Assembly: GCF_001316435.1 (NCBI RefSeq)
Contig: NZ_JXLL01000016.1
Coordinates: 1 to 36,926, forward strand
Reading direction: 5' to 3'
DNA: 36,926 nucleotides
From: Caloranaerobacter sp. TR13
GTDB taxonomy: Bacteria; Bacillota; Clostridia; Tissierellales; Thermohalobacteraceae
Every line of letters begins with the position of its first letter. Within the stretch, counting starts at the first letter, position 1. The translations under genes were made by a program, and so were the position numbers. Shown piece after piece: positions 8,899 through 16,300 of the stretch. A model generated the notes under the pieces. That model was not told where the DNA came from. It ran no database searches and was given only the letters and a program-made list of their open reading frames with translations.

Positions 8899-10383
8899 AT
8901 GGGAAAGATTATTGTTATAGGATTAGGTCCAGGAGATCCAGATTTGTTAACAATAGGTGCAGTAAAAGTTTTGAAAAAAGGTTATAAAGTCTATTTAAGA
9001 ACTGAAAAACATCCAACAGTAAGTTTTCTTTATGAAAATAATATTGAATTTGAATCATACGATTTTATGTATGAAAAAGGTGAAGATTTTGATGTGATTT
9101 ATGAAAATATAGCTAAAGACCTAGTGAAAAAATCTGAAGAACATGGTATCATTATTTACTGTATACCGGGACATCCTTTGGTAGCTGAAAAGACAGTATC
9201 ATTGTTGACAAAGTATAGAGATGAAGGCGAAGTAGAAGTACAGATATATTCAGGTGTAAGTTTTATAGATAGTGTAATAAATGCTGTTCAGAAAGATCCA
9301 ATAAGTGGGATGAAAGTTGTAGATGGTTTAAATTTAAGTATGCAGTCAGTAGATATTAATGTAGATAATATAATAACACAAGTTTATAACAGAATGATTG
9401 CTTCAGAAGTAAAATTGAAGCTAATGGAAGTATATGATGATGAGTATCAAATATATGTAATTAGAGCAGCAGGAGTACCAGGAGAAGAGAAAATACTAAG
9501 GATACCATTATATGAGCTAGACAGAATAGAATGGATTGATTATTTAACAAGTATTTATATCCCTAAGATTGATGATGAAAATAGATCAAAATATGATTTG
9601 AATAACTTAATTAATATTATGCAAAAATTGAGAAGTAAAGAAGGATGTCCATGGGATATTAAACAAACTCATCAATCTCTTCGAGAATATGTTTTAGAAG
9701 AAGCTTATGAAGTAGTTGATGCAATAGATAAAGATGATATGGATTTATTAGCTGAAGAATTAGGAGATTTGTTGCTGCAAGTAGTGTTTCATGCTCAGAT
9801 AGGCAAAGAAGAAGGCTACTTTACTATCTGGGATGTAATATCTAGTATTTGTAGTAAGCTAATTAATAGACATCCTCATGTTTTTGGAGAAAGTAATTGT
9901 AAAGATTCCGAAGAAGTGATGACAAACTGGAATAGAATAAAAGATAAAGAAAAAAATATTGAAAGTCATAGTCAAAGACTTGAAAGTATAGCTAAGGGGT
10001 TACCTGCTTTAATAAAAAGCTTTAAACTCCAGCAGAAAGCTGCTGATATTGGTTTTGACTGGCCAGATGTAAATGGAGCTTTAGAAAAAGTAAAGGAAGA
10101 ATTTCAAGAAGTACTAATTGAAATAAAAGAGAATAATAAAAATAGAATTGAAGAAGAAATAGGAGATTTATTATTTGCTGTAGTAAATATTAGTAGATTT
10201 TTAAAAGTAAATCCAGAAATTGCTTTAAATAAGACAATAAATAAGTTTATTGAAAGATTCAAACTTATGGAAGATATGAGTAGGGGAATAGGGAAAGATT
10301 TACAGTTTATGACATTGAAAGAGATGGATGAGCTGTGGGAAAGAACAAAGATACATAAAAATAAAAAAATAGATAAAAAATAA
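8899..10383 (+). CDS. mazG: YabN-type fusion: tetrapyrrole-methylase domain plus MazG nucleotide pyrophosphohydrolase
   Basis: This 494-residue two-domain protein has the YabN layout. Residues 1-220 are a SAM-dependent tetrapyrrole methylase-like domain (GKIIVIGLGPGDPDLLTIGA, then YCIPGHPLVAEKTV). The rest carries two MazG units that hydrolyse non-canonical or excess NTPs: the first begins at LRSKEGCPWDIKQTH near residue 248, with EEAYEVVDAI and EELGDLL as the Mg-binding acidic motif, and a second, weaker unit includes EEEIGDLLFAVVNI near residue 415. MazG lowers damaged or alarmone-linked nucleotide pools; what the methylase half acts on is not known. The ATG at 8899 has GGAGG upstream. Confidence 0.94.
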   Translation: MGKIIVIGLGPGDPDLLTIGAVKVLKKGYKVYLRTEKHPTVSFLYENNIEFESYDFMYEKGEDFDVIYENIAKDLVKKSEEHGIIIYCIPGHPLVAEKTVSLLTKYRDEGEVEVQIYSGVSFIDSVINAVQKDPISGMKVVDGLNLSMQSVDINVDNIITQVYNRMIASEVKLKLMEVYDDEYQIYVIRAAGVPGEEKILRIPLYELDRIEWIDYLTSIYIPKIDDENRSKYDLNNLINIMQKLRSKEGCPWDIKQTHQSLREYVLEEAYEVVDAIDKDDMDLLAEELGDLLLQVVFHAQIGKEEGYFTIWDVISSICSKLINRHPHVFGESNCKDSEEVMTNWNRIKDKEKNIESHSQRLESIAKGLPALIKSFKLQQKAADIGFDWPDVNGALEKVKEEFQEVLIEIKENNKNRIEEEIGDLLFAVVNISRFLKVNPEIALNKTINKFIERFKLMEDMSRGIGKDLQFMTLKEMDELWERTKIHKNKKIDKK

Positions 10384-10471
10384 TACTAAAAAGAAGGATT
10401 TTACTTAAAAAGGTAGAATATGCTTATACGTACTATTTTTAATATAATTGAATAATAAGGAGGTATTTATT

Positions 10472-10750
10472 GTGAACAAGGCAGAATTAGTTTCAAGCAT
10501 AGCTGAAAAGAGTGGTTTAACAAAAAAAGATGCTGAAAGCGCATTAAATGCATTCATGAAGAGTGTAGAAGAAGCATTAGTAAAAGGAGAAAAGGTTCAA
10601 TTAGTAGGTTTCGGTACTTTTGAAGTAAGAGAAAGAAAAGCTAGAAAAGGTAGAAATCCTAGAAACCCTCAAGAAGTAATCGATATTCCAGCATCAAATG
10701 CACCAGTTTTCAAAGCTGGTAAGAGCTTAAAAGAGGCAGTTAACAAATAA
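10472..10750 (+). CDS. hup: HU family DNA-binding protein
   Basis: This 92-residue histone-like protein bends and compacts DNA as a dimer. Hallmarks are MNKAELVSSIAEKSG, VQLVGFGTFEVRERKAR and RNPRNPQEVIDIPASNAP (the DNA-wrapping arm). GTG at 10472 is chosen because AAGGAGG at 10457-10463 is ideally spaced and the HU family always begins MNK; the upstream in-frame TTG at 10448 precedes that site and is unlikely. The gene sits between mazG and the S4 gene, a place with no HU gene in B. subtilis, and has its own terminator. Confidence 0.97.
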   Translation: MNKAELVSSIAEKSGLTKKDAESALNAFMKSVEEALVKGEKVQLVGFGTFEVRERKARKGRNPRNPQEVIDIPASNAPVFKAGKSLKEAVNK

Positions 10751-10780
10751 AAAATCAGGTCATTGACCTGATTTTTTTCT
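10751..10780 (+). terminator. Intrinsic terminator after hup
   Basis: AAAATCAGGTC and GACCTGATTTT form an 11-bp perfect stem around ATT, followed by further T residues. Confidence 0.92.
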
Positions 10781-10822
10781 TTTGGCTGTCAGATGTTAAA
10801 TATAAATATGGAAGGTGATAGT

Positions 10823-11062
10823 ATGAGGATAGATAAATTTCTTAAAAATTCTAGAATAATCAAAAGAAGAACAGTTGCTAAAGAAGCCTGTGAACAAGGC
10901 AGAGTATTAGTAAATGGGAAGATAGCTAAACCTGGTACTTTGGTAAATGTAGGAGATATAATTGAAATAAATTTTGGTACTAGGACAATGAAAATCGAAG
11001 TATTACAGTTATTAGAACATGTAACAAAAGATAATGCTCATAATATGTATAATATAATATGA
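10823..11062 (+). CDS. rqcP: S4-domain RNA-binding protein, RqcP/YabO (Hsp15-like)
   Basis: This 79-residue protein is essentially one S4 domain: MRIDKFLKNSRIIKRRTVAK, ACEQGRVLVNGKIAKPG and GDIIEINFG. RqcP (formerly YabO) binds 50S subunits carrying peptidyl-tRNA and works with RqcH in poly-alanine tailing of stalled chains. ATG at 10823 is supported by AAGGTGAT at 10812-10819; an upstream in-frame TTG at 10793 would add ten unconserved residues. Its position before yabP matches B. subtilis. Confidence 0.93.
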   Translation: MRIDKFLKNSRIIKRRTVAKEACEQGRVLVNGKIAKPGTLVNVGDIIEINFGTRTMKIEVLQLLEHVTKDNAHNMYNII

Positions 11063-11086
11063 TACTAAATAAAATGTATAATTTAG

Positions 11087-11115
11087 GAATAAAACTTAAA
11101 TTTACTACATAATCA
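11087..11115 (+). promoter_or_regulatory. Candidate sigma-E promoter before yabP
   Basis: GAATAAA at 11087 and CATA at 11108 give ATA, 16 bases, CATA, close to the mother-cell sigma-E pattern. The downstream T of the -10 is off by one. yabP is sigma-E dependent in B. subtilis, which is the main support. This is a weak call. Confidence 0.3.
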
Positions 11116-11145
11116 TTTAACATAAGTATTCTGGGGGGATGGGGG

Positions 11146-11433
11146 ATGAGTGAAAAGAAGACTACAAGCAGAAGTCAAAATATAATATTAGAAAATAGAG
11201 AGAAGCTTAATATATCTGGAGTAGAACATGTGGATAGTTTTAATGATAATACAATTATTCTATTAACTGTAAAAGGTCTAATGACTGTTAAAGGAGACGA
11301 TTTAAACATTAGCAAACTAAATTTAGAAGATGGGAATATAGTTATAGAAGGTAAGATAAATGGTATCTTATATACTAACAAAGATACTTCTAGTTCAAAG
11401 GGTTCTGGCTTATTAGGCAAAATGTTTAAATAA
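11146..11433 (+). CDS. yabP: Sporulation protein YabP
   Basis: This 95-residue protein is close to the ~100-residue YabP family. NREKLNISGVEHVDSFND, then TIILLTVKGLMTVKGDDLNI and a KLNLEDGNIVIEGKINGILY tail, give the typical short beta-rich repeat shared with YqfC. YabP is required for spore cortex formation in B. subtilis and is expressed in the mother cell. The ATG at 11146 follows a G-rich Shine-Dalgarno (GGGGGATGGGGG). A hairpin with a T tail follows its stop, before yabQ. Confidence 0.93.
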   Translation: MSEKKTTSRSQNIILENREKLNISGVEHVDSFNDNTIILLTVKGLMTVKGDDLNISKLNLEDGNIVIEGKINGILYTNKDTSSSKGSGLLGKMFK

Positions 11434-11466
11434 AACCGATGGTTTATACCATTGGTTTTCATTTTC
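11432..11466 (+). terminator. Hairpin between yabP and yabQ
   Basis: AAAACCGATGG and CCATTGGTTTT pair (one G-U) around TTTATA, followed by CATTTT. It overlaps the yabP stop and lies before the yabQ ribosome binding site. It may be a leaky terminator that sets the yabP to yabQ ratio. Confidence 0.6.
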
Positions 11467-11481
11467 ATTAGGGGTGATTTT

Positions 11482-11991
11482 GTGGGGAACACAGTTGAGA
11501 GTCAAGCTTATATTTTTTTACTTACTATGTATGGTGGAGTATTGATTGGCTTTGTATATGATTTATATAGGATATTTAGGTATTTTTTTAAACCTAAGAA
11601 AATTGCTACCTTAGTTGAAGATTTAATTTTTTGGATTATTGTATCAATAATAGCTCTAGCTACACTAATTTTTAGTAATTGGGGAGAATTAAGAGGTTAT
11701 GTTTTTTTAGGTTTCATTTGTGGTGTATTAATTTATACAAAACTTCTGAGTAAGCCAGTTATAACTCTAATGGTTTATTTAATAAGAGTATTTATTAAGT
11801 TGCTTAAATATGTAATAAATATACTGACATATCCATTGAGGATTATTATAGATTTATTATCAATTCCTTTTAAAAAATTGAATGATAAAGTTAATAGATT
11901 AAATAAAAGCATAAGAAAAATAACTAAATTACCAAAACGTATTTTTAATGATATTAGAAAGTACACAAGTACTATATTGCTAAAAAAATAA
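11482..11991 (+). CDS. yabQ: Spore cortex biosynthesis protein YabQ
   Basis: This 169-residue membrane protein has three to four hydrophobic segments in its first ~120 residues (AYIFLLTMYGGVLIGFVYDL, LIFWIIVSIIALATLIFS, VFLGFICGVLIY) and a basic C-terminal tail. The motif GFVYDLYRIFR is a YabQ signature. YabQ localises to the forespore membranes and is needed for cortex in B. subtilis. GTG at 11482 is supported by AGGGGTGAT just upstream; an in-frame start at 11452 lies inside the preceding hairpin and is unlikely. Confidence 0.9.
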   Translation: MGNTVESQAYIFLLTMYGGVLIGFVYDLYRIFRYFFKPKKIATLVEDLIFWIIVSIIALATLIFSNWGELRGYVFLGFICGVLIYTKLLSKPVITLMVYLIRVFIKLLKYVINILTYPLRIIIDLLSIPFKKLNDKVNRLNKSIRKITKLPKRIFNDIRKYTSTILLKK

Positions 11992-12054
11992 AGGATTTTT
12001 AGAAAATACATAGAAATATTCATACATAATTTAGAAAAAGTTGGAGGGCTTGAT

Positions 12055-12375
12055 ATGCGCAAAACTAAACAGAAGAGAAGGTTTAGACTTAGATACATAT
12101 TGTTATTAGCATGTTTATTTTATTTAAGTACCATATTTTTCAATCAGCAAAAAATGATGAGAGATTTAGAACAAGAAAAAAAAGCAAAAGAGGATAAGAT
12201 TAACAGTTTGAACGTAGAAATTGCAGAACTTCAAGATAAAATCAGATATGCTGATACCCCTGAGTTTATTGAAAAAATTGCTAGAGAAGAATTAAATATG
12301 CTTAAACCTGGTGAAATAATATATATAGATAAGGAGAAAAATAAAAATAAATTTATTAAAGGTATTGGCAACTAA
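12055..12375 (+). CDS. divIC: DivIC/FtsB-family septum formation initiator
   Basis: This 106-residue bitopic protein has a basic cytoplasmic tail (MRKTKQKRRFRLR), one membrane helix (YILLLACLFYLSTIFF, residues 14-30), then a coiled coil (about 35-68) and the FtsB/DivIC C-terminal pattern TPEFIEKIAREELNMLKPGE. It should pair with an FtsL-type protein in the division complex. Its place just upstream of spoIIE is that of divIC in B. subtilis. The S1-domain gene yabR that intervenes there is absent here. Confidence 0.92.
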   Translation: MRKTKQKRRFRLRYILLLACLFYLSTIFFNQQKMMRDLEQEKKAKEDKINSLNVEIAELQDKIRYADTPEFIEKIAREELNMLKPGEIIYIDKEKNKNKFIKGIGN

Positions 12376-12390
12376 AAACAATCAATTTAT

Positions 12391-12429
12391 GACAAAGAGC
12401 GACTTGATATTAAAGTCGCTCTTTTTGTC
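12391..12429 (+). terminator. Intrinsic terminator after divIC
   Basis: GACAAAGAGCGACTT and AAGTCGCTCTTTTTGTC form a long stem whose descending arm contains the T run. It insulates divIC from the spoIIE promoter region. Confidence 0.92.
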
Positions 12430-12549
12430 TAAAATTTTGATTTCTACTAGTCTAGTTTTTAGTTAGATATAAATTATTTGTTTTTTGAGAAAAATGTTTT
12501 GATGAAATTTATGTCCAATTTTCAGATTTCAATTGAAAGAAGCATAATT

Positions 12550-12617
12550 TTTGTCAAAAAGTTTTTTGAATAGGACAACCCTAATTGACAAATATCTCAT
12601 AATTCATTTGATAAAAT
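12550..12617 (+). promoter_or_regulatory. Probable Spo0A-activated spoIIE promoter with 21-bp spacer
   Basis: TTGACA at 12585-12590 and TAAAAT at 12612-12617 are separated by 21 bases, with TG forming an extended -10. B. subtilis spoIIE and spoIIG promoters are known for the same long spacing and need Spo0A~P. TTTGTCAAA at 12550-12558 resembles a 0A box, and the reverse complement across the -35 reads ATTTGTCAAT. The rest of the 276-base gap (12376-12651) is AT-rich with no ORF. Spo0A control is inferred from pattern and gene identity. Confidence 0.65.
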
Positions 12618-12651
12618 TACAAAAAACCAAATGTGGGGTGGGGGTTTTCAA

Positions 12652-15027
12652 ATGATAAATAGAGCTGAATTACTTACGGTTAAAGAGGAAAATACTTTTT
12701 TAAAAATTTTAAGGAATTTAGTTTTAAAACTGAACTTTAAAAATATAGCAATAGGTCTTTTAGCATTATTAATATCACGAGCATCTATAATGGATGGATT
12801 AACGCCTTTTGGAATTGCATTTCTAACAGCGTATTTAATTAGATATGGTAATGCTTTAGGTATAATAACTCTTTTGTCTCTTGGGATATTAAGCATTCAT
12901 GGCTTGAGTGCATATTATTATCTAGTGGTGATATGGTTATTATTTTTCTTAAATACAGTTTTAAAAAACAGAACTAAAGTAAGCACATTAAGATATTCTG
13001 TTTTATCATTCCTTTTATTAATTATGACAAAAACTATTTTATTGCTTACAAGTACTTTTTATATGTATGACTTTATTATGGCGATGTTTGAAGGTGTAAT
13101 AGTATTCACATTAACATATATTTTTTCATATAGTATTTCTATTTTTGAAAGAAGGCTAAATGACATCTTTACAAATGAAGAAATTATAAGTGCAGCAATA
13201 ATGATTTCATTAGCTATTTCAGGATTAGGAGATATAACTATTATAGATTTATCTTTAAAAAGAATTGTTGGAGTAATTATTATTTTAATATTTGCTTACT
13301 TTAAAGGACCAGCATTTGGAACTACTATTGGAGTGACAATTGGATTGATAACGGGAATGTCAAATAACAATGTACCACTAATTATTTCAGTGTACGGCTT
13401 TTCAGGATTGTTAGGTGGATTATTTAAGGATTTAGGTAAATTAGGAACTAGTTTGGGCTTTATTATAGGAAATGCTATAATGTCTTTTTATATAAATGGT
13501 TTTGTAGAAAGTATGCTTTTATATAAGGAGATTGCAGTTAGTATTTTTATATTTTTTATGTTAGCTATTTCGTTAGAAAAAAATAATGGAGTGATATTCG
13601 GTAATAATGGTTTGACTTATTCAAATATACAATATAGTAAAAGAATAAGAGATATAACTTATAAAAGATTAAAAGAAGTGTCTAATGTATTTAATGAGTT
13701 AGCATCAACATTTAAAAAAGCAGCAGAAACAAAAAGTTTTTCACAACAAAAAGACATATCGAATTTTGTAGATGAAGTAGTTAATGATGTTTGTAAAGCT
13801 TGCAGTATGTATAAATTTTGCTGGGAGCAGGATTTTTACACTGCATATCATTCGATGTTTGATATTATGAATTTAATAGAACTTAATGGAAATATAAATA
13901 AAAATTCATTGCCAGAATATTTTGCAAAAAGATGCTTGAAGCCACAATATATAATAGATAAATGTAATTATCTGTTTGATATATACAGGGTTAATCATAG
14001 ATGGGAGAAGAAGATTTTAGAAAGTAGACAATTAGTAACTGATCAATTAGAAGGAGTAGCTACTATAATTAATGACTTGGCAAATATTATTTATAAAGAT
14101 ATTAGATTTGCTAATGATTTAGAAAAAGAAATTTATTTAAAACTGAAAGAAAATGTAATTGATGTAAAAGAAGTAAATTGCACACAATTTCAAGATGGAA
14201 AATTTGAAATCTTATTGGAATTAAAGTCTTGTAAAGGAAAAGGTATGTGTTTGAAGGATATTGTACCTATTGTTTCTAAAGTTGTTGGATTTGATTTAAC
14301 TAGAGATAAATTTAGCTGCAGTATACCTGGAAAAAATAATAGATGTAGCCTAAAACTTATAAAAGCTAATAGGTATGGTGCTATAACAAAGGTTTGTAAA
14401 TGGGACGAGTCATTTAATTATGTTTCAGGTGACAGTTACACTTTTGGTGAAAATGAAAATGACTATTTTATAGCTTTGAGTGATGGAATGGGGATAGGCA
14501 GAAAAGCGAATCAAGAAAGCAATATAACTATTTCGCTTTTAGAGAAGTTTTTAGAGGCAGGTTTTGATAAAGAATTAGCACTTAAAACTATTAACTCAAT
14601 TTTACTTTTAAAATCGTCTGATGAAATGTTTTCAACTATTGATATGACTATAATAGATTTATATTTGGGGAAGGCACAATTTATTAAAATTGGCTCTGCT
14701 CCAACATTTATAAAGAGGAAGGATAGAGTAGACATAATAAATGCTAAGAGTTTACCTGTAGGCATATTAAAAGACGTGGATTTTCAGGTTTATGAAGATA
14801 ATATAGAGGATGGCGATTTAATAATAATGATGTCAGATGGTGTTTTAGATTCTAATGATAAAGTAGAGGATAAAGAAGGGTGGATGGCAGAGATTATCAG
14901 CAATATATCTAGTGTTAATCCTCAAAAAATTGCTACAGAAATAATTAATATAGCTAAATCTGTAAATATTGATAAAAATAAGGATGATATGACAGTTCTT
15001 GTGACTAAGGTTTGGAAGAGAAGGTAA
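12652..15027 (+). CDS. spoIIE: Stage II sporulation protein E (membrane PP2C-type phosphatase)
   Basis: This 791-residue protein has the SpoIIE layout: a short cytoplasmic head, roughly ten membrane segments to about residue 320, a central regulatory/FtsZ-binding region (330-590, with a Cys-containing stretch near CKACSMYKFCWEQ), and a C-terminal PP2C phosphatase with ALSDGMGIGRKAN near residue 608 and IIMMSDGVLDSNDK near 725, which hold metal-binding Asp residues. It dephosphorylates SpoIIAA at the polar septum and so activates sigma-F in the forespore. I chose ATG at 12652, preceded by GGGGTGGGGG, over the in-frame ATG at 12631 that precedes this site. It is transcribed from its own long-spacer promoter. 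Confidence 0.96.
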   Translation: MINRAELLTVKEENTFLKILRNLVLKLNFKNIAIGLLALLISRASIMDGLTPFGIAFLTAYLIRYGNALGIITLLSLGILSIHGLSAYYYLVVIWLLFFLNTVLKNRTKVSTLRYSVLSFLLLIMTKTILLLTSTFYMYDFIMAMFEGVIVFTLTYIFSYSISIFERRLNDIFTNEEIISAAIMISLAISGLGDITIIDLSLKRIVGVIIILIFAYFKGPAFGTTIGVTIGLITGMSNNNVPLIISVYGFSGLLGGLFKDLGKLGTSLGFIIGNAIMSFYINGFVESMLLYKEIAVSIFIFFMLAISLEKNNGVIFGNNGLTYSNIQYSKRIRDITYKRLKEVSNVFNELASTFKKAAETKSFSQQKDISNFVDEVVNDVCKACSMYKFCWEQDFYTAYHSMFDIMNLIELNGNINKNSLPEYFAKRCLKPQYIIDKCNYLFDIYRVNHRWEKKILESRQLVTDQLEGVATIINDLANIIYKDIRFANDLEKEIYLKLKENVIDVKEVNCTQFQDGKFEILLELKSCKGKGMCLKDIVPIVSKVVGFDLTRDKFSCSIPGKNNRCSLKLIKANRYGAITKVCKWDESFNYVSGDSYTFGENENDYFIALSDGMGIGRKANQESNITISLLEKFLEAGFDKELALKTINSILLLKSSDEMFSTIDMTIIDLYLGKAQFIKIGSAPTFIKRKDRVDIINAKSLPVGILKDVDFQVYEDNIEDGDLIIMMSDGVLDSNDKVEDKEGWMAEIISNISSVNPQKIATEIINIAKSVNIDKNKDDMTVLVTKVWKRR

Positions 15028-15049
15028 AAGCGGCATTAGCCGCTTTTTG
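15027..15049 (+). terminator. spoIIE terminator, left copy
   Basis: AAAGCGGC and GCCGCTTT form the stem with loop ATTA, followed by TTTTTG. It overlaps the spoIIE stop codon. Confidence 0.85.
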
Positions 15050-15324
15050 AGCTTATTGACAAAATAAATATATATGAAAATGACGCTCATGCGGACGAAT
15101 TTAGAAAAAACTATAGGCTTAAATTTTTAGAAAATCCTAACGCTTCCAATAAGTCGTCCTGACTCTGGAAGCTGACTTAGCGTCCATGCTAAGCCCACGG
15201 ATTTTCTTAAAAATTTTCACCAAGTTTTTTTAACTAAATTCTTTCAAGCATTCGCTTTTATTTTCATAAATATTTTAAAAGAATAAGTTTGTCAACAGTT
15301 TGAAAGCGGCATTAGCCGCTTTTT
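15027..15324. repeat. ~300-bp imperfect palindrome flanked by a duplicated terminator (MITE-like or structured RNA)
   Basis: The left arm (about 15049-15137) and right arm (about 15199-15302) are imperfect inverted repeats. Matching blocks include TTGACAAA near both outer ends, TATGAAAAT, GAATTTAG and AGAAAATCC/GGATTTTCT at the inner end. The apex holds two perfect small hairpins: GCTTCCA/TGGAAGC (15142-15172) and CTTAGC/GCTAAG (15176-15193). A 22-bp identical direct repeat with core GCGGCATTAGCCGC flanks the unit at 15027-15048 and 15303-15324. There is no ORF. Either a non-autonomous mobile element landed in the spoIIE terminator and duplicated it, or this is a structured RNA. No transposase is present in the window. 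Confidence 0.7.
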
Positions 15325-15327
15325 TTA
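15303..15327 (+). terminator. Second copy of the same terminator
   Basis: It is the same hairpin (core GCGGCATTAGCCGC, same orientation) followed by a longer run of seven T. It closes the palindromic element on the right. Confidence 0.8.
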
Positions 15328-15413
15328 TAATCCATAGGAAATTATAAACCTTAATGAATTGTAGATATTTAAATATAATTTCCGTTTATGGATTTCAACA
15401 AAATCTACCTTAA
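15326..15413 (-). repeat. Copy B of the ~90-bp dispersed repeat
   Basis: Its reverse complement aligns with 13-103 over its whole length, with one small gap and scattered substitutions. It abuts the right-hand terminator of the palindromic element. The rest of the 530-base gap (15414-15559) is AT-rich. It must hold the yabS promoter, but I could identify none with confidence; TGAATA at 15504 with CAATAAT 16 bases later is a weak sigma-G-like pair. Confidence 0.75.
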
Positions 15414-15559
15414 AATTTTTAAAAATTAAAGATTTTGTTTTGAATATTAAGTCAGTAAAGAAAATATATATATAAGGACAAACTGTTGTTTAGGATAAAA
15501 AAATGAATATGAAATATTTTATTGTCAATAATTACTAAAAAAACGGTAGGAGGAATAAA

Positions 15560-16276
15560 ATGGACAAGAAAGGATTAATAAGACAAATAATATTGGTAAG
15601 TGATGGGGAATCTAATGTAGGTATAGATCCTGTCGAGGTATCTAAAAAAGCTAAGGAAATGGGAATAATTGTGAGTACTATAGGGATAGTTAACAATAGG
15701 ACAAAAGAAAAGCCTCTAGCTGAGATTCAACAGATAGCTAACCAAGGAGGAGGAATTTGGGAAGTAACAGATTTGGAGAGCTTTTCGAAAACTATGGAAA
15801 TGTTAACAATTAAAACAGTTCATAAAACTATACAAGAGGCTGTAAATAAAGAATTAAAAAATATACTTGGTGAGGGGTTAGAAGATTTTAATCCTGAATC
15901 TAGGAGGAAAATAATTAATGTCATTGATAAACTTGGTGAAGAAGTGGACATTAGATGCTGTATAGTTATTGATTTAAGTGGTAGCATGACTAATAAGATA
16001 AGTATAGCTAGAAATAGTATTATTAATTTATTGAGAATACTTAAGCAAAGAAAAGGTAAAACAGAAATCGCAGTTGTGGGTTTCCCAGGTAAAGATTATG
16101 AATTATACAAAACTATTTGTGATTTTACAGAAGATATTGATGAATTGCAGAAAAGCTTAAGCAATATAACTACAGGTGGGACAACTCCAACAGGACCAGC
16201 TCTGCAAAGAGCTATAGAAATGTTATTAGATATAAAAGAAATGAACAAAGGAATACTTGCAGCAAATATAGTGTAA
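15560..16276 (+). CDS. yabS: YabS-type protein with circularly permuted von Willebrand A domain
   Basis: This 238-residue protein sits where yabS does in B. subtilis (after spoIIE, before the kinase) and has a similar length. The domain order is unusual. The N-terminal ~95 residues look like the second half of a vWA domain (IILVSDGESNVG, AKEMGIIVSTIGIV, ending GGGIWEVTDLESF). Residues ~130-230 look like the first half, with MIDAS motif VIDLSGSMT and the Thr loop TGGTTPTGPAL. Together the two halves supply a full metal site (DxSxS, T, D). It probably binds a protein partner in a metal-dependent way during sporulation. The function is unknown. ATG at 15560 follows GTAGGAGG. Confidence 0.85.
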   Translation: MDKKGLIRQIILVSDGESNVGIDPVEVSKKAKEMGIIVSTIGIVNNRTKEKPLAEIQQIANQGGGIWEVTDLESFSKTMEMLTIKTVHKTIQEAVNKELKNILGEGLEDFNPESRRKIINVIDKLGEEVDIRCCIVIDLSGSMTNKISIARNSIINLLRILKQRKGKTEIAVVGFPGKDYELYKTICDFTEDIDELQKSLSNITTGGTTPTGPALQRAIEMLLDIKEMNKGILAANIV

Positions 16277-16300
16277 AAATATAAATTTGGGGGAGTTTGA

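Noticed and set aside
14845-15090. Minus-strand open frame over the end of spoIIE and the left palindrome arm.
   Set aside because: It is a shadow frame of spoIIE with low-complexity composition and no ribosome binding site.
15560-16276. YabS first looked like a vWA gene truncated at its 5' end by the neighbouring insertion.
   Set aside because: Length and half-domain order agree with what I recall of B. subtilis YabS, and there is a good ribosome binding site, so it is complete.
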